Made by a program: the position numbers and the translations under genes. A DNA stretch of 64,000 nt, from assembly GCA_905221605.1 (NCBI GenBank), contig CAJNDS010000253.1, positions 64,001 to 128,000 on the forward strand. The letters run 5' to 3'. Positions 1 to 10,015 of the stretch are shown in pieces; the stretch's first letter is position 1; each line of letters begins with the position of its first letter. The notes beneath the pieces were generated by a model that did no database searches, had not been told where the DNA came from, and saw only the letters and a program-made list of their open reading frames with translations. The stretch is from Symbiodinium natans (lineage: Eukaryota > Sar > Dinophyceae > Suessiales > Symbiodiniaceae).

Positions 1-3000
1 TCTTCGGTCTGTTTATCGCCTTCCCGCTTCGGAACTACTGCATCATCGAGCGGAAGCTGCTGTTCCCCAGCGGCACGGCGACGGCCACGGTGACTTGCTG
101 ATGGTTAGTAGGGAATTAAAGGGTTTGCAGTTTAGGGTCTAGGGTTTAGGGTGTAGGGTTCAGGCCTATATCCCCCCCCCATATATATACATATATACAC
201 ATACATACCCTTAAAGGGATGGAAAAAGGGTACCTCCTTCCCTCATTCCCGTTCCCCACGAACCAACAGTAAGGTGATCAAGACCTTGCACGCGGACCCT
301 TCGCACGTGCGGAAGAGCTTGAAACTCCTCGCGCTCTTTGCGTTCCTCTGTCATACTGGGGCCGGGGTAGCATTTAACGTTTTTAATGGTACTTAAACTT
401 CAACTTAATAAGGAATAACAATTGCATTTATACTGGTACTCAAACTTCACAACTTAATAAGGAAAATATATCTTTAATGCCATCCCAACCATGAACGAGG
501 TTCGTCACGTGGGCCTGGAGCATGTTCCTCTGGACCTTCGAAGGCCTCAACCCTAAACCCCAAACCCTAAACCCTAAACCCCAAACCCTAAACCCTCAAC
601 CCGAAACCCTAAACCCTAAACCCCAAACCCTAAACCCTAAGCCCTAAACCCTTGGGCTTGGAGCATGTTCCTCTGGACCTTCGAAGGCCTCAACGCCTTC
701 CCCATCTTCGGGATGACCGCGGCGAAGTACGGCTGGGAGATGGACTGGGACCTCTCGCAGTTCCTACTCTTTGCCTTAAGAACCTCAAAAAGGAGTAGAG
801 AATCATAATCCTATACTACCCTACAAGAATATTCATCAAGTTTAGACATGTCATTGAAGGAATTATAAGGCAGAATGTGTGTTTTTTCGAAGGGGCTCTT
901 TAAGCAAGTGCTAGGTTCGCCATCGGTATGCTGCTCGGGCCCAACATCAACATCTCCATTCTCGTGGGGGGCTTCCTGGGTAGCGGCATTGTCGGGCCCT
1001 GGGTTCAAAACAACCATCAGTGCGACGCGGCCCAGAAGGGCACCGAGAACCCTGCCTGCTGGTACTACTCCGACGCTTGCTTAGCCCAGACTTGAGCTTT
1101 ATAAACTTTTTGGGGTTTCCTTATATAGTAGGAATAATACTTGAACTTTAAACGTTTTTTGGGTTTCCTTACATAGCAGGAATAATACTTGAACTTTCTA
1201 AACCTTTTTGGGGCTTCCTTACATTAGTAGGAATCATGAAAGCTTAGCCCTTTTTTTTTCCCCTTAAAAATATGGGAGAGGTAAGGATGCCCCGAAGTAC
1301 CTGGACAGCGCGGCCTACACGCTCTTCCCGGGCATCGCCATGGTCGTCGTGGACGGGTTCTACTCCATCGCCAAGCTGGGCCTGATCGTGACGAAGGGCT
1401 TCATGAAGCCCAAGGCATATGAAGCAGAGTAGGTATTTCTGTTTTTTGGTGGGTGTGTATAAGGTTCCTTTTTAAAATTGGTGAGTGTATATAAGGTTCC
1501 TTTCTAAAATTGGTGAGTGTATATATTTGGTGTCCTTTTCCCAAGGCATATGCTTCCACGGACGAGGCTGGAGAGGAAGGCGTGGACGACGTCGCCACGC
1601 AGCGTGAGCTGATCCGCATCTTCATGGACTCCAAGATCCCGCCGTATCTTTACATTGGAGGCTACCTTGCCGCTCGGCAGGACGCTCTGACGTAGCATGA
1701 GACTCGAGTATGCTATAAGATGCTGTTCTGCATGCTATAAGAATGCGCTACATCATGCTTCTCCCGTTGGGTCTTGTTTAAGCGGGGCCTTCTGTAGGCG
1801 GAATCTTTCAGCCAGCCCGAAACCCCAAGCCCTAAACCCAAGACCCTACACTCGAAACCCTAAACCCCAAACACTTTCAGAGGCTTGGAAGTTCAGGGTA
1901 CTTAAACCCAAATAACTGTACTTATAAGCCCCCTTAAACCCCCTGAGTCCCCATAGTAGGTGATAAGTAGACTTAGAACTGGGGTTAGAAGTACCAATGA
2001 ACCTCCAAGTAGGAAACCGTAAACCCTAAACCCTAAACCCTAAACCCTAAACCCTAAACCCTAAACCCTAAACCCTAAACCCTAAACCCTAAACCCTAAA
2101 CCCTAAACCCTAAACCCTATTAGGTCGCCATCACCTTCTGCATTTGCATGGTAACGTCGCTCTTCGGCGTCGTCTGGTGGCAACCTGGGCTGATTTGGAA
2201 CGAGGGTTGAGGGGTTAGGGGCTAGGGTTTAGGGTTTAGGGTTTAGGGTTTAGGGTTGTTTAGGATTAGTAAAGTTCTGCCTTCATCCCTCTATCACCCT
2301 AGGTAAGACTGTAAGGCCCATCTTCATGTTTGTTTCACAACGCCCACACCCACACCCACACTCCTAAACCCTAAGCCTTACACCCTAAACCCTAAACCCT
2401 TAACCCCAAACCCTAAACCCTAAACCCTAAACCCTAAACCCTAAACCCCAAACCCTGAACCCTAAACCCTAAACCCTAGGCAAGTCCTCATGGCAAATCT
2501 GCTCACGCCCATCTTTGCCGTGGGCATCATCATCGGCATGGGCATGACTGACTGGAACGTCTCCAGCAGCTTCTTGCTCTGGGTTAAGGGGTAAGGGTTT
2601 AGGGTTTAGGGTTTAGGGTTGAGGGTTGAGGGTTGAGGGTTTAGGGTTTAGGGTTTAGGGTTTAGAGAGAGAATCGAAATCAGCAGAAGCATAATTTCGT
2701 CGCCCCGCGCCGAAACTAGAAGCTGTAGTCACACAGGTTTAGTGCATGGACGTGGCCACACGTTCCCCTGAGCCTAAGCCCAAAACCCAAAACCCAAAAC
2801 CCAAAACCCTAAACCCTAAACCCTAAACCCTAAACCCTAAACCCTAAACCCTCAACCCTAAACCCTAAACCCTAAGCCCTACACCCTAAACCCTAAACCC
2901 TAAGACCTGACGTGAAAGCACGCATAGCAGGCTTTGGCAAGCTGATCAACCCTCAACCCTAAACCCTGAACCCGAAACCCTAACCCCTAAACCCTAAGCC

Positions 3001-6000
3001 CTAAACCCAAAACCCTAAACCCTAAACCCCTAAACCCTAAACCCCTAAACATCAGGCTTTGGCAAGCTGATGATGTTCCCTCTTGGCATCTTGAACCACG
3101 GCGGCTCCGTCATCCCGTCCCTCGCGGTCTGCATGATCCTTGGGGAGCAAACGAACCCGAAAAAGGGGTTTAGGGTTTAGGGTTTAGGGTTTAGGGTTTA
3201 GGGTTTAGGGTTGAGGGTTGAGGGTTTAGGGTTCATGCTTTAGGGTTCATGCTGGTAGGAAACCCAAAATCCAAAACCCGAAACCCGAAACCCAAATCCC
3301 AAGTCCCAAAACCCTAAACCCTAAACCCTGAACCCTAAACCCCAAACCCCAAGCCCTAAACCCTAAACCCTAAACCCTAAACCCAATTTTGGGAGTCCTT
3401 TGGTCCCCAAGGATCACCATCAGCGGCTGCGGCAACGCGGCAGCGCTGATGCAGGACTTCAAGACTGGCTACCTGGTGGCTTGGGCGCGAATGTTAGGGT
3501 TTAGGGTTTGGGGTTTGGGGTTTAGGGTTTAGGGGTTGGGGTTTGGGGTTTGGGGTTTAGAGTCTAGGGTTTGGGGTTTGGGGTTTAGGGTTTAGGGTTT
3601 GGGGTTTAGGGTTTGGGGTTAAGGGTTTAGGGTTTTAGGTGGTAGCCTGGGCCCGAATGTTGGGGACGGCTCCACGCAGCCTCAAACCCTAAACCTCTGA
3701 AGCTTGCTAGACCTACTTTAACCTGGACCCCAAGCCCTTGAACCCAAAAATCCCTAACCCTTAAACCTTGAACCCAAAACCCCGCAAAACCCCCAAACCC
3801 CCAAAACCCCAAAACCCCTAAACCCCGAAACCCTAAACCCCAAACCCTAAACCCTAACCCCCTAAACCCTAAACCCCAAACCCTCAACCCTCAACCCCTA
3901 AACCCTAAACCCTAAACCCCAAACCCTAAACCCCTAAACCCCTAAACCCTAAGCCCTAAGCCCTAAACCCTAACCCCAAACCCTAAACCATAAACCCTGA
4001 ACCCTAAACCCCAATCCTACACCCCTAAACGCCTATCCCCTTAGCCCTAAACCCTAACCCTGAACCCTAAACCCCAAACCCCAAACCCTAAACCCTAAAC
4101 CCTAAACCCGAAACCCTAAACGCTAAACCCTGAACCCCAAAGCCCCCCCCTAAGGTCGGCGCCAGCCCTAAGACCATGGCCACGGCGCAGCTCATTGGCG
4201 CGGTGGCGGGCTGCATCGTGGCGCCCTGCACCTTCCACCTCTTCCGCACCGCCTTCCCGCGCCTGGGAAGTTAGGGTTTAGGGTTTAGGGTTTAGGGTTT
4301 AGGGTTTAGGGTTTGAGGGATCTGAGGGGTTTAGGGTTTAGGGTGTGAGGGGTTTAGGGTTTAGGGGTTGAGGGGTTGAGGGGTTGAGGGTTTGAGGGGT
4401 TTGATGGGTTGAAGTTGAGAGGTTGCCCCTGACACCCTTGTCGTGGGTTTTAGAGCGCTGGGGTTTAGGGTTTGGGGCTTTGGGTTTTAGGGGTTGAGCT
4501 TGTAGTGGGTTTAGAGTTTAGGGGTTGAGGGGTTAATAAAGTTTAGGGGTTTTGGTCAGGGTTCGGAGTTCAGGGTAAAGGGTTGAGGGTTGTGAGAGGC
4601 TTGTGGTCACCTGCCTTGGGTCAACCTGTTAACTCAGGTTTAGATTGAATCGGGGTTTCAGGGTTCAAAGGATTTTGAGCTTTAGGGGTTTAAGGTCTTC
4701 GGGATTGGCGGATTGCGGATTCCAGACCCATCCCTTTCTGGGAATGTTCTCCAGTGACCCTATAATCTGTAAACCCTTTCAACATGAGACCCTAATCCCC
4801 CTACATGCCCTATAAACCCTATATAAACCTATAAGCCCTATAAGCCCTATAAACCCTATAAGCCCTACGAGCCCTACGAAGCCTATAAGCCCTGCAAGTC
4901 CTGTAAACCTACAAAGCCGTATAAAACCTCATAAAACACCCCCCCCAATCCCCCCAAAAACCCATGAAACCCTGTAAACCCTATAAAACCCCGTAGACCC
5001 CCATGAGCCCTCATCCTTAACCTCTAGGATCCCCAACGACGATCCCCACGCCTTCGTCCACGGCGTCTACGGCCCCATCTACCGCGCACTCGCCGCGATC
5101 ACCACGTCGGACGGGCTGAACGCGCTCCCCAAGGACTGCCATGGGGGTTTAGGGTAGGGTTTAGGATTTAGGATTTAGGATTTAGGGTTTAGGGTTTAGG
5201 GTTTAGGGTTTAGGGTTTAGGGTTTAGGGTTTAGGGTTTAGGGTTTAGGGTTTGGGGGGGTTATAGGCGTTTAGGGGTTCATTCGTATTCTGTTGCACGG
5301 TGTAGGGGTTAGGGGCTTAGGGGCTGAGACTAGGCGCATCGGGCTTCAGGGGCGTCTAAGGGTTTCCTTGCCCCGAAACCACAACATCCCCAAAACCCCA
5401 AAAACCCCAAAACCCCAAATCCCCAAAACCCTAAACCCTAAACCCCAAATCCCCAAAACCATAAATCCCCAAACCCTAAACCCTAAACCCTAACTCCTAA
5501 ATCCCTAAAACCCTAAATCCACTGAACCCTGAACCCTAAACCCTAAACCCCAAACCCTAAACCCTAAACCCTAAACCCTAAACCCTAAACCCCCTGAAAA
5601 AAGAACTGCGTCTCCTTCATGCTCGGGGCCGCGCTCCTGGCCTTGGGTCTGAATGGCGGCAGCGACGCTTGGCGTCCCCTCTCTTTGCGGGGAGGGGGGT
5701 TAGGGTTTGGGGTTTAGGGTTTAGGGTTTAGGGCTTAGGGTTTAGGGTTTAGGGTTTTGGGGTTTAGGGTTTAGGGGGAGGATTGAGGGTTTAGGGTTTA
5801 GGGTACCAAGTTGCGAGTTCTAATTAGGGGACTTTCGGGTTTTGGGTTTAGGGTTCAGGGTTTGAGGGTTTAGGGTTTAGGGTTTAGGGTTTAGGGTTTA
5901 GGGTTCAGGGTTTCGTGTCCAGGGGTTGAGGGTTCAGGGTCGAGGGTTGAGGGTCGAGGAATTAGGGGTTCGGGCTTCGGGGTTGAGGGTTCATGGTTCA

Positions 6001-7077
6001 GGGCTTCGGGTTTCGGGCTTGTGTAGGGCTTCTTGGTTGTAGGGCCCCCCTAGCTAGAACTCGCAACTTCCTGAAACCCTAAACCCAAGCCCCAAACCCT
6101 AAACCCCAAACCCCAAACCCTAAACCTAAACCCCAAACCCCAAACCCCAAACCCTAAACCCCAAACCCTAAACCCTAAACCCTAAACCCTAATCCCTAAA
6201 CCCTAAACCCTAAACCCTAAACCCTAAACCCTAAACCCTAAACCCGAAACCCTAAACCGCCACCGAGGACTTCTCCAAGAGGACGTGCGCAGGGTTCCAG
6301 CCCTTCGTCCCCAGCACCATGGGCATCAGCCTAGGCGTGCTCATCGGACCCTATATTGGCCTGGACTTCTGTGGCTCGGTTTGGGGTTTAGGGTTTAGGG
6401 TTTAGGGTTTAGGGTTTAGGGTTTAGGGTTTAGGGTTTAGGGTTTTTGGGTTTAGGGTTTAGGGTGTAGGTTCTGTGGCTCGATCCCTTTTTTTCTAAGT
6501 CGAGGGTTGAGGGTTTTAGGGTTTAGGGTTCTTGGGTTTTAGGGTTTTGGGGTTTTAGGGTTTTGGGGCTTTAGGGTTTAGGATGTTGTTGTTTAGGAGG
6601 GTGGGGCTGGGGGCCCCCAAAGCTACAACGGTGGACCCCCTCCCCAAAACCCCAAACGCTAAACACCTTAAACCCTAAACACCTTCTATTAAACCCTACA
6701 AGCCCTAAACCCTAAACCCTAAACCCTAAACCCTACTAAACCCTAAACCCTAAACCCTCGGCTGCAAGGTATGGGGATGCTTGTGCAGCACATGTGGCGG
6801 TTCACGAGCCCCAAGCGGGAGGAGAAGTACAGCGTCATCGTGGCGAGCGGCCCCCCGGTTCGGGGTTTAGGGTTGGGGGTTTAGGGCTGCCCAAAACCCG
6901 AAACCCCCAAATCCCTCACACCCGAAAACCTAAACCCGAAACCCTAAACCCCAGAAAAAACGACACGGGACTTGCCAAGGTTGTCTTGCTGGCGCTGGCA
7001 TCTCAACGCTTTGCCAGGTGTTCCTGAGCCTTGGGAACGTCACGTCGCCAATCAAAGTCACCTTCGAGGCAGCGTAG
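1..7077 (+). CDS. OPT/YSL-family oligopeptide or metal-chelate transporter, 5' partial
   Basis: Multi-pass membrane carrier that in known members moves small peptides or metal-nicotianamine complexes with protons. Inferred exons: 1-89, 274-341, 500-543, 687-759, 915-1071, 1286-1414, 1546-1668, 2124-2203, 2480-2568, 3056-3134, 3412-3475, 4155-4264, 5028-5133, 5604-5663, 6268-6385, 6769-~6840 and 7018-7077 (stop TAG). Family landmarks appear in order: PLRNYCIIERKLLFPSGTAT, then TDWNVSSSFGKL, then LMQDFKTGYL, then ASPKTMATAQLIGAVAGCIV, then GPIYRALAAITTSDGLNALP, then FQPFVPSTMG. These follow the plant YSL pattern (PSGTATA, LMQDFKTG, SPRSM, GCVVAP, YRNMAILG, LP). The N-terminus lies outside the window. 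Joins around 2203, 4264 and 6840 are uncertain; the first two need a GG donor. Substrate cannot be told from sequence. Confidence 0.85.
90..273 (+). mobile_element. OPT intron with AT-rich introner-like element
   Basis: Inferred intron GTGACTTG...TAAG|GTGATC, flanked by the direct repeat GTGA. It carries telomere-like DNA, an AT microsatellite (about 181-207) and the tail CTTCCCTCATTCC. A similar AT-rich block ending CTTCCCTCATTCCTTACTAA occurs at 49790-49986. The start here, TTAGTAGGGAAT, is the reverse complement of that other copy's end, so both may belong to one inverted-repeat family. Confidence 0.45.
342..499 (+). mobile_element. Introner-like element, family A, copy 1 (OPT intron)
   Basis: The intron holds the family A core (TACTTAAAC ... 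ATAAGGAATA ... CATCCCAACCATGAAC) also seen as precise introns at 31806-31908 and 40136-40282 in unrelated genes. The part TACTTAAAC/TAATAAGGAA is present twice here. The direct repeat GTTC flanks the intron and preserves the frame (GC|GTTC ... AG|GTTC). Exact repetition in three genes at intron positions argues for a mobile intron-generating element. Confidence 0.7.
544..686 (+). repeat. Telomere-repeat intron flanked by a 40-bp exon duplication
   Basis: Degenerate CCCTAAA repeats (551-652) lie between two copies of the same exon stretch, at 511-550 and 654-693, differing at one base. Splicing from the AAG|GCC of the left copy to the AAG|GCC of the right copy restores WTFEGLNAFP in the transporter with a GC-AG intron. 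Confidence 0.75.
1072..1285 (+). repeat. OPT intron with triplicated 45-bp motif
   Basis: Three tandem copies of a motif around CTTTTTGGGGTTTCCTTA...TAGTAGGAATAATACTTGAA lie at about 1092-1240. A related stretch occurs at 22290-22370 in front of the alpha-kinase exon. The inferred donor is GA (TCC|GACGC) and the acceptor AAG|GATGC, with a GAC/GAT direct repeat. Confidence 0.5.
1415..1545 (+). repeat. OPT intron with 12-bp flanking duplication
   Basis: CCCAAG|GCATATG occurs at both ends (1409-1421 and 1540-1552), giving a GC donor and an AAG|GC acceptor. Inside, a 45-bp segment with TTGGTGAGTGTATATA...GGTTCCTTT is repeated. The duplication looks like a target-site duplication around an inserted intron. 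Confidence 0.6.
1884..2009. mobile_element. MITE family B, copy 1
   Basis: Bounded by CTTGGAAGTTCAGGGTACTT and its inverted partner AAGTACCAATGAACCTCCAA. The interior has TAACTGTACTTATAAGCCCC as in the other copies. It sits inside the OPT intron 1669-2123, directly before a run of 15 telomeric units. Confidence 0.7.
2014..2119 (+). repeat. Near-perfect CCCTAAA array
   Basis: About 15 consecutive 7-bp telomere-type units at the 3' end of an OPT intron, immediately before the acceptor TATTAG|GTCGCC. Confidence 0.9.
2569..3055 (+). repeat. OPT intron of telomeric repeats with duplicated exon start
   Basis: The intron begins in TTTAGGG orientation (2587-2666) and ends in CCCTAAA orientation (2800-3050). 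The first 14 bases of the next exon and five bases before it (CAGGCTTTGGCAAGCTGAT) occur twice, at 2928-2946 and 3053-3071. The second copy continues the reading frame. Confidence 0.65.
3135..3411 (+). mobile_element. Introner-like intron with 16-bp terminal inverted repeats and telomeric core
   Basis: The intron starts GATCCTTGGGGAGCAAA and ends TTTGGTCCCCAAG|GATC; the two ends are inverted repeats with one mismatch. The inferred splice is AT|GATCC...AAG|GATC with a GATC direct repeat. The core is TTTAGGG units followed by CCCTAAA units. Confidence 0.7.
3476..4154 (+). repeat. OPT intron, degenerate telomeric repeats
   Basis: Begins GTGGCTTGGG then TTTAGGG/TTTGGGG units. A diverged copy of the exon end (TGGTGGCTTGGGCGCGAATG at 3474-3493) reappears at about 3640-3660. 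From 3760 to 4150 it is nearly all CCCTAAA variants, ending CTAAG|GTCGGC. Confidence 0.6.
4265..5027 (+). repeat. OPT intron: TTTAGGG variants, then CCCTATAAG repeats
   Basis: The first 350 bases are TTTAGGG/GGGTTGAG variants; 4790-5020 is a run of CCCTATAA-type units. No coding exon seen inside. Confidence 0.5.
5134..5603 (+). repeat. OPT intron: TTTAGGG array then CCCTAAA array
   Basis: About 10 perfect TTTAGGG units at 5180-5252 and CCCTAAA/CCCCAAA units at 5390-5590. Donor GA (AAG|GACTGC) and acceptor AAAAAAG|AACTGC. Confidence 0.6.
5664..6267 (+). repeat. OPT intron: inverted telomeric arms
   Basis: TTTAGGG variants fill 5698-6035 and CCCTAAA variants 6070-6258. Around the junction, TTGCGAGTTCTA (5811-5822) and TAGAACTCGCAA (6055-6066) are exact inverted copies, so the two arms pair. 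Confidence 0.6.
6386..6768 (+). repeat. OPT intron: inverted telomeric arms
   Basis: TTTAGGG units at 6380-6590, then CCCTAAA units at 6660-6760, ending CTGCAAG|GTATGG. Same sense-then-antisense layout as the neighbouring introns. Confidence 0.6.
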
Positions 7078-7855
7078 GTTTGGGCTTTTCCGAAGCCCTA
7101 ACCCCAAACCCCAAAACCCCAAAACCCCAAACCCTAAAGCCTAAACCCTAAGCCCTAAACCCTAAACCCTAAACCCTAAACCCTAAACCCTACGGTGCGA
7201 TTCCGGCCGGGATCTTGGAAGCGGTGTGCCAAGGCAGGCTGGCGCGTCTGATTGTATAAAACGGAGGTGCAGCAACTCCCCATAGGCCCAAACCATCTGC
7301 GGAAGTCGGCTGCCAACTTCAAACCAACTCCGGGGTCTAGGGTTTAATTAGGGTTTAGGGTTTAGGGTTTAGGGTTTCCCTTCAAGCCCAAACCCCTAAT
7401 TAAACCCACCACCCTAAACCCTATCCCCAAACCCTCGAACCCTAGATGCGGGCTCAGAGTTAAGTAGGATTTTAGGAGCCTGGGGGAGTTTGCTTGCGTC
7501 CTCTGTCTAATTGCTTTGCAGAGTAAATGCGTGGAGCGCGATCAGAAAGTCCGACGGCATGCACCCCAAAGCTTGCAACTCCTAAGCTGTTCACACAATA
7601 GACCCCAACCCAAGAAACCCCAACAGGGTTCCCCTAAACCCTAAACCCTAAACCCTAAACCCTAAACCCTAAACCCTAAACCCTAAACCCTAAACCCTAA
7701 ACCCTAAACCCTAAACCCTAAACCCTAAACCCTAAACCCTAAACCCTAAACCCTAAGTCTATAAGGGTTTGGGGTTAGCCTCAACCATGGGGCCTAGACT
7801 GATTCATCAGCTCAGCTGAGTGACTTCCTGTAGGGCTGGTGGTGCCGTGCACCAT
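7078..7855. repeat. Downstream spacer of OPT gene with CCCTAAA arrays
   Basis: No coding sequence recognised. Contains mixed CCCTAAA variants at 7090-7192, a short inverted pair at 7330-7430 and about 17 perfect CCCTAAA units at 7635-7755. Confidence 0.7.
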
Positions 7856-7861
7856 CTGGGC

Positions 7862-7962
7862 AGTTTACAAACAAATAAGGGACCCCGAATATAGACCCCA
7901 AATAATAGGGTCCCTTGTAGTAAGGACCCCAAGAATATTAAGGTACCCCCCATGATCGGAAG
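7862..7962. mobile_element. MITE-like family I, copy 1
   Basis: Contains AAATAAGGGACCCCGAATA, CCCCAAATAATAGGGTCCC and TAAGGTACCCCCCATGATCG. Related sequence, in either orientation, occurs at 9597-9735, 21841-21925, 29915-30018, 31556-31640 and 35184-35282. Confidence 0.5.
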
Positions 7963-8064
7963 CCCCCATCTTGCTAAGACTTCGCAAACAGGGGCTTTAC
8001 AAGTACTCGTGTCCTGGGGCTCATCTTTCCGGCTTCGCAGCAAGACGACGGACCGATGCGACGC

Positions 8065-8212
8065 AATTTAGGGGTTATTCTGGGGCTACTTAGGTATATA
8101 GGGGCTATAGAAGGTATGAAGATTCAGGGCCCCTTAAAGGTCATTCTTGGGACTACTTAGGTATATAGGGGCTATAGAAGGTATGAAGACTAAGGGCCCC
8201 TCCTAGGCATTC
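8065..8212. repeat. Tandem pair of an 80-bp unit
   Basis: GGGGCTACTTAGGTATATAG followed by GGGCTATAGAAGGTATGAAG occurs twice in tandem, about 74 bp apart. The same words occur in the family G elements at 20757 and 53416. Confidence 0.6.
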
Positions 8213-8619
8213 GGTGCGACAGAGCACGGCTTCCTGCTTGGGGTTGGGTCACTACAGCTTCGTCACGAAAACACAGCAAGCTCCGAGTTGCTAACTTCCC
8301 AGTTGCTGACTGCACATCACACGGTGAATTGCGCATGTATTGCAAGCCACCATCTCGCTCGCCAGCCAGCTCTCAATCGCGCAATCCCAAATTTCTGGCT
8401 CTACAGGGCGGTTTTTGCCGTAGACCCTAACTCCTAAACCCTATAATGGGGCGAATCTTGGTGTGTCGATTGATGTTGTTGGACGCTAGCCTATGCCCGA
8501 AGGGCTTAGGGCTCAGGGGTCGATAGGGCACGATTGGATGTCGTTTCCAGAAATTCATTGGCAGAAGCGGTGCAAGGCCTAAACCATAAAACCGAAGCCT
8601 AAACCCTATCATGACACCC

Positions 8620-8790
8620 TAAACCCTAATCCCTAAACCCCTAAACCCCTAAACCCCTAAACCCTAAACCCTAAACCCTAAACCCTAAACCCTAAACCCT
8701 AAACCCTAAACCCTAAACCCTAAACCCTGAACCCTGAACCCTGAACCCTGAACCCTGAACCCTGAACCCTGAACCCTGAACCCTGAACCT
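8620..8790 (+). repeat. CCCTAAA array grading into CCCTGAA array
   Basis: About 12 CCCTAAA units followed by about 10 CCCTGAA units. The switch is clean at about 8727, so one variant was amplified as a block. Confidence 0.85.
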
Positions 8791-8889
8791 TAATCCCTAA
8801 GCCATGACAACAATTCTTCCGCACTTCGGGTGAGTTTCCGGCGCTTCCCCCGGATCTGTCCTTAGTGGCCTTCATTGTCAGATCCACTA

Positions 8890-9012
8890 CTTGGAGGTTC
8901 ATGGGTACTTTTTACCCCAATTAGGCCAATTAGGAATCAGGGGTTAGGGTTTACGGAGGGGCTGAGAAGTACATTTTTGATTGGGGTGAAAAGGTTCCCC
9001 TGAACTTCCAAG
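8890..9012. mobile_element. MITE family B, copy 2
   Basis: Starts CTTGGAGGTTCATGGGTACT and ends CCCCTGAACTTCCAAG, the inverted end. The interior includes a short telomere-like stretch. Confidence 0.65.
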
Positions 9013-9124
9013 CGGGAAGATTCAGCTGATGATGCTAGACTGTGCTGTTGTGATGCAAGAGGCGAAATTGCTCATGCAAAAGGATTTCGGAGGGGAACCC
9101 GTGTCTTTGTTTTGTTGTCGACAA

Positions 9125-9475
9125 AAAAGTACAGCACCCCCCCCCCCCCCCGACTCAGCGCGCAAAAACACGGGCCTGCAAGTGAGTGAGCACATGTGCG
9201 GCCCGCAGCAACAGCAAGCAAGACGCAGCACCAACAAAACAACACGCCTTCACGTGCTACAGCAAGAAAGAACCGCGGCCTGTGAGTAAACGAGTGAGCG
9301 CCCGGGGCCCGCAGCAACCGCAAAACAACAATGAAGCACGCCCCGCGCTAACAGGCAAGAACGCCCAAGAAAAGCGCATCCAGCGGCAACAGCAACAAAA
9401 AAGGGTGCCCCGCAGCAATAGCAACAAAAGAAAACGCGCCCCACAGCAACAGCAAAAAGGCACCATATACCCGAA
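9125..9475. repeat. CAGCAACA-rich simple sequence
   Basis: Irregular runs of GCAGCAACAGCAACAAAA separated by ACGCGCC-type spacers. Overlapping open frames on both strands give low-complexity peptides (QQQ, CCC), so I do not call a gene. Confidence 0.6.
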
Positions 9476-9596
9476 ACTCTAAAAACCCTAAACCCTGAAC
9501 TCTAAACCCTAAACTCTTCCCTTTCTGAGGCCGCCCGGGTCGTCCGAGGTGCCAAAGGCCTCCAGTGAGCTGTGGAGAAGACCTGGGAGATTTGCA

Positions 9597-9735
9597 GGTT
9601 TACGAAAATAGGGGGTTGAGGGTTTAGGGTTTAGGGTTTAGGGTTTAAGGTTTGGGCTTAGGCTGGATCCCCAATATCAATCCCCCAATAGTAGAGTAAG
9701 GACCCCAAAAAACCCTTAATTTTGAAAAGCCCGAC
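9597..9735. mobile_element. MITE-like family I copy interrupted by a telomeric array
   Basis: TTTACGAAAATAGGGGG is followed by TTTAGGG units, then by GGATCCCCAATATCAATCCC, CAATAGTAGAGTAAGGACCC and the end AATTTTGAAAAGCC. In other copies these halves adjoin, so the telomeric units look inserted. Confidence 0.5.
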
Positions 9736-9736
9736 A

Positions 9737-9843
9737 CCCTAAACCCTAAACCCTAAACCCTAAACCCTAAACCCTAAACCCTAAACCCTAAACCCTAAAC
9801 CCTAAACCCTAAACCCTAAACCCTAAACCCTAAACCCTAAACC
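9737..9843 (+). repeat. CCCTAAA array
   Basis: About 15 uninterrupted units. Confidence 0.9.
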
Positions 9844-10015
9844 CGCCCGCCACCCCTCTCACTTCTGTTGGGGTAGGCGGGCGCTGTCGAGCGGCAGCGA
9901 GACCAAGCAGGCTGAGCTGGGCAGCGAAGCCTGCAGGCAACACCCCTGAGGAGAGTCGCCTAGCTAGAGTCGCCTAGCAAGTCCCTAAGTATATTTTATT
10001 ACCCTAAACCTGGCC

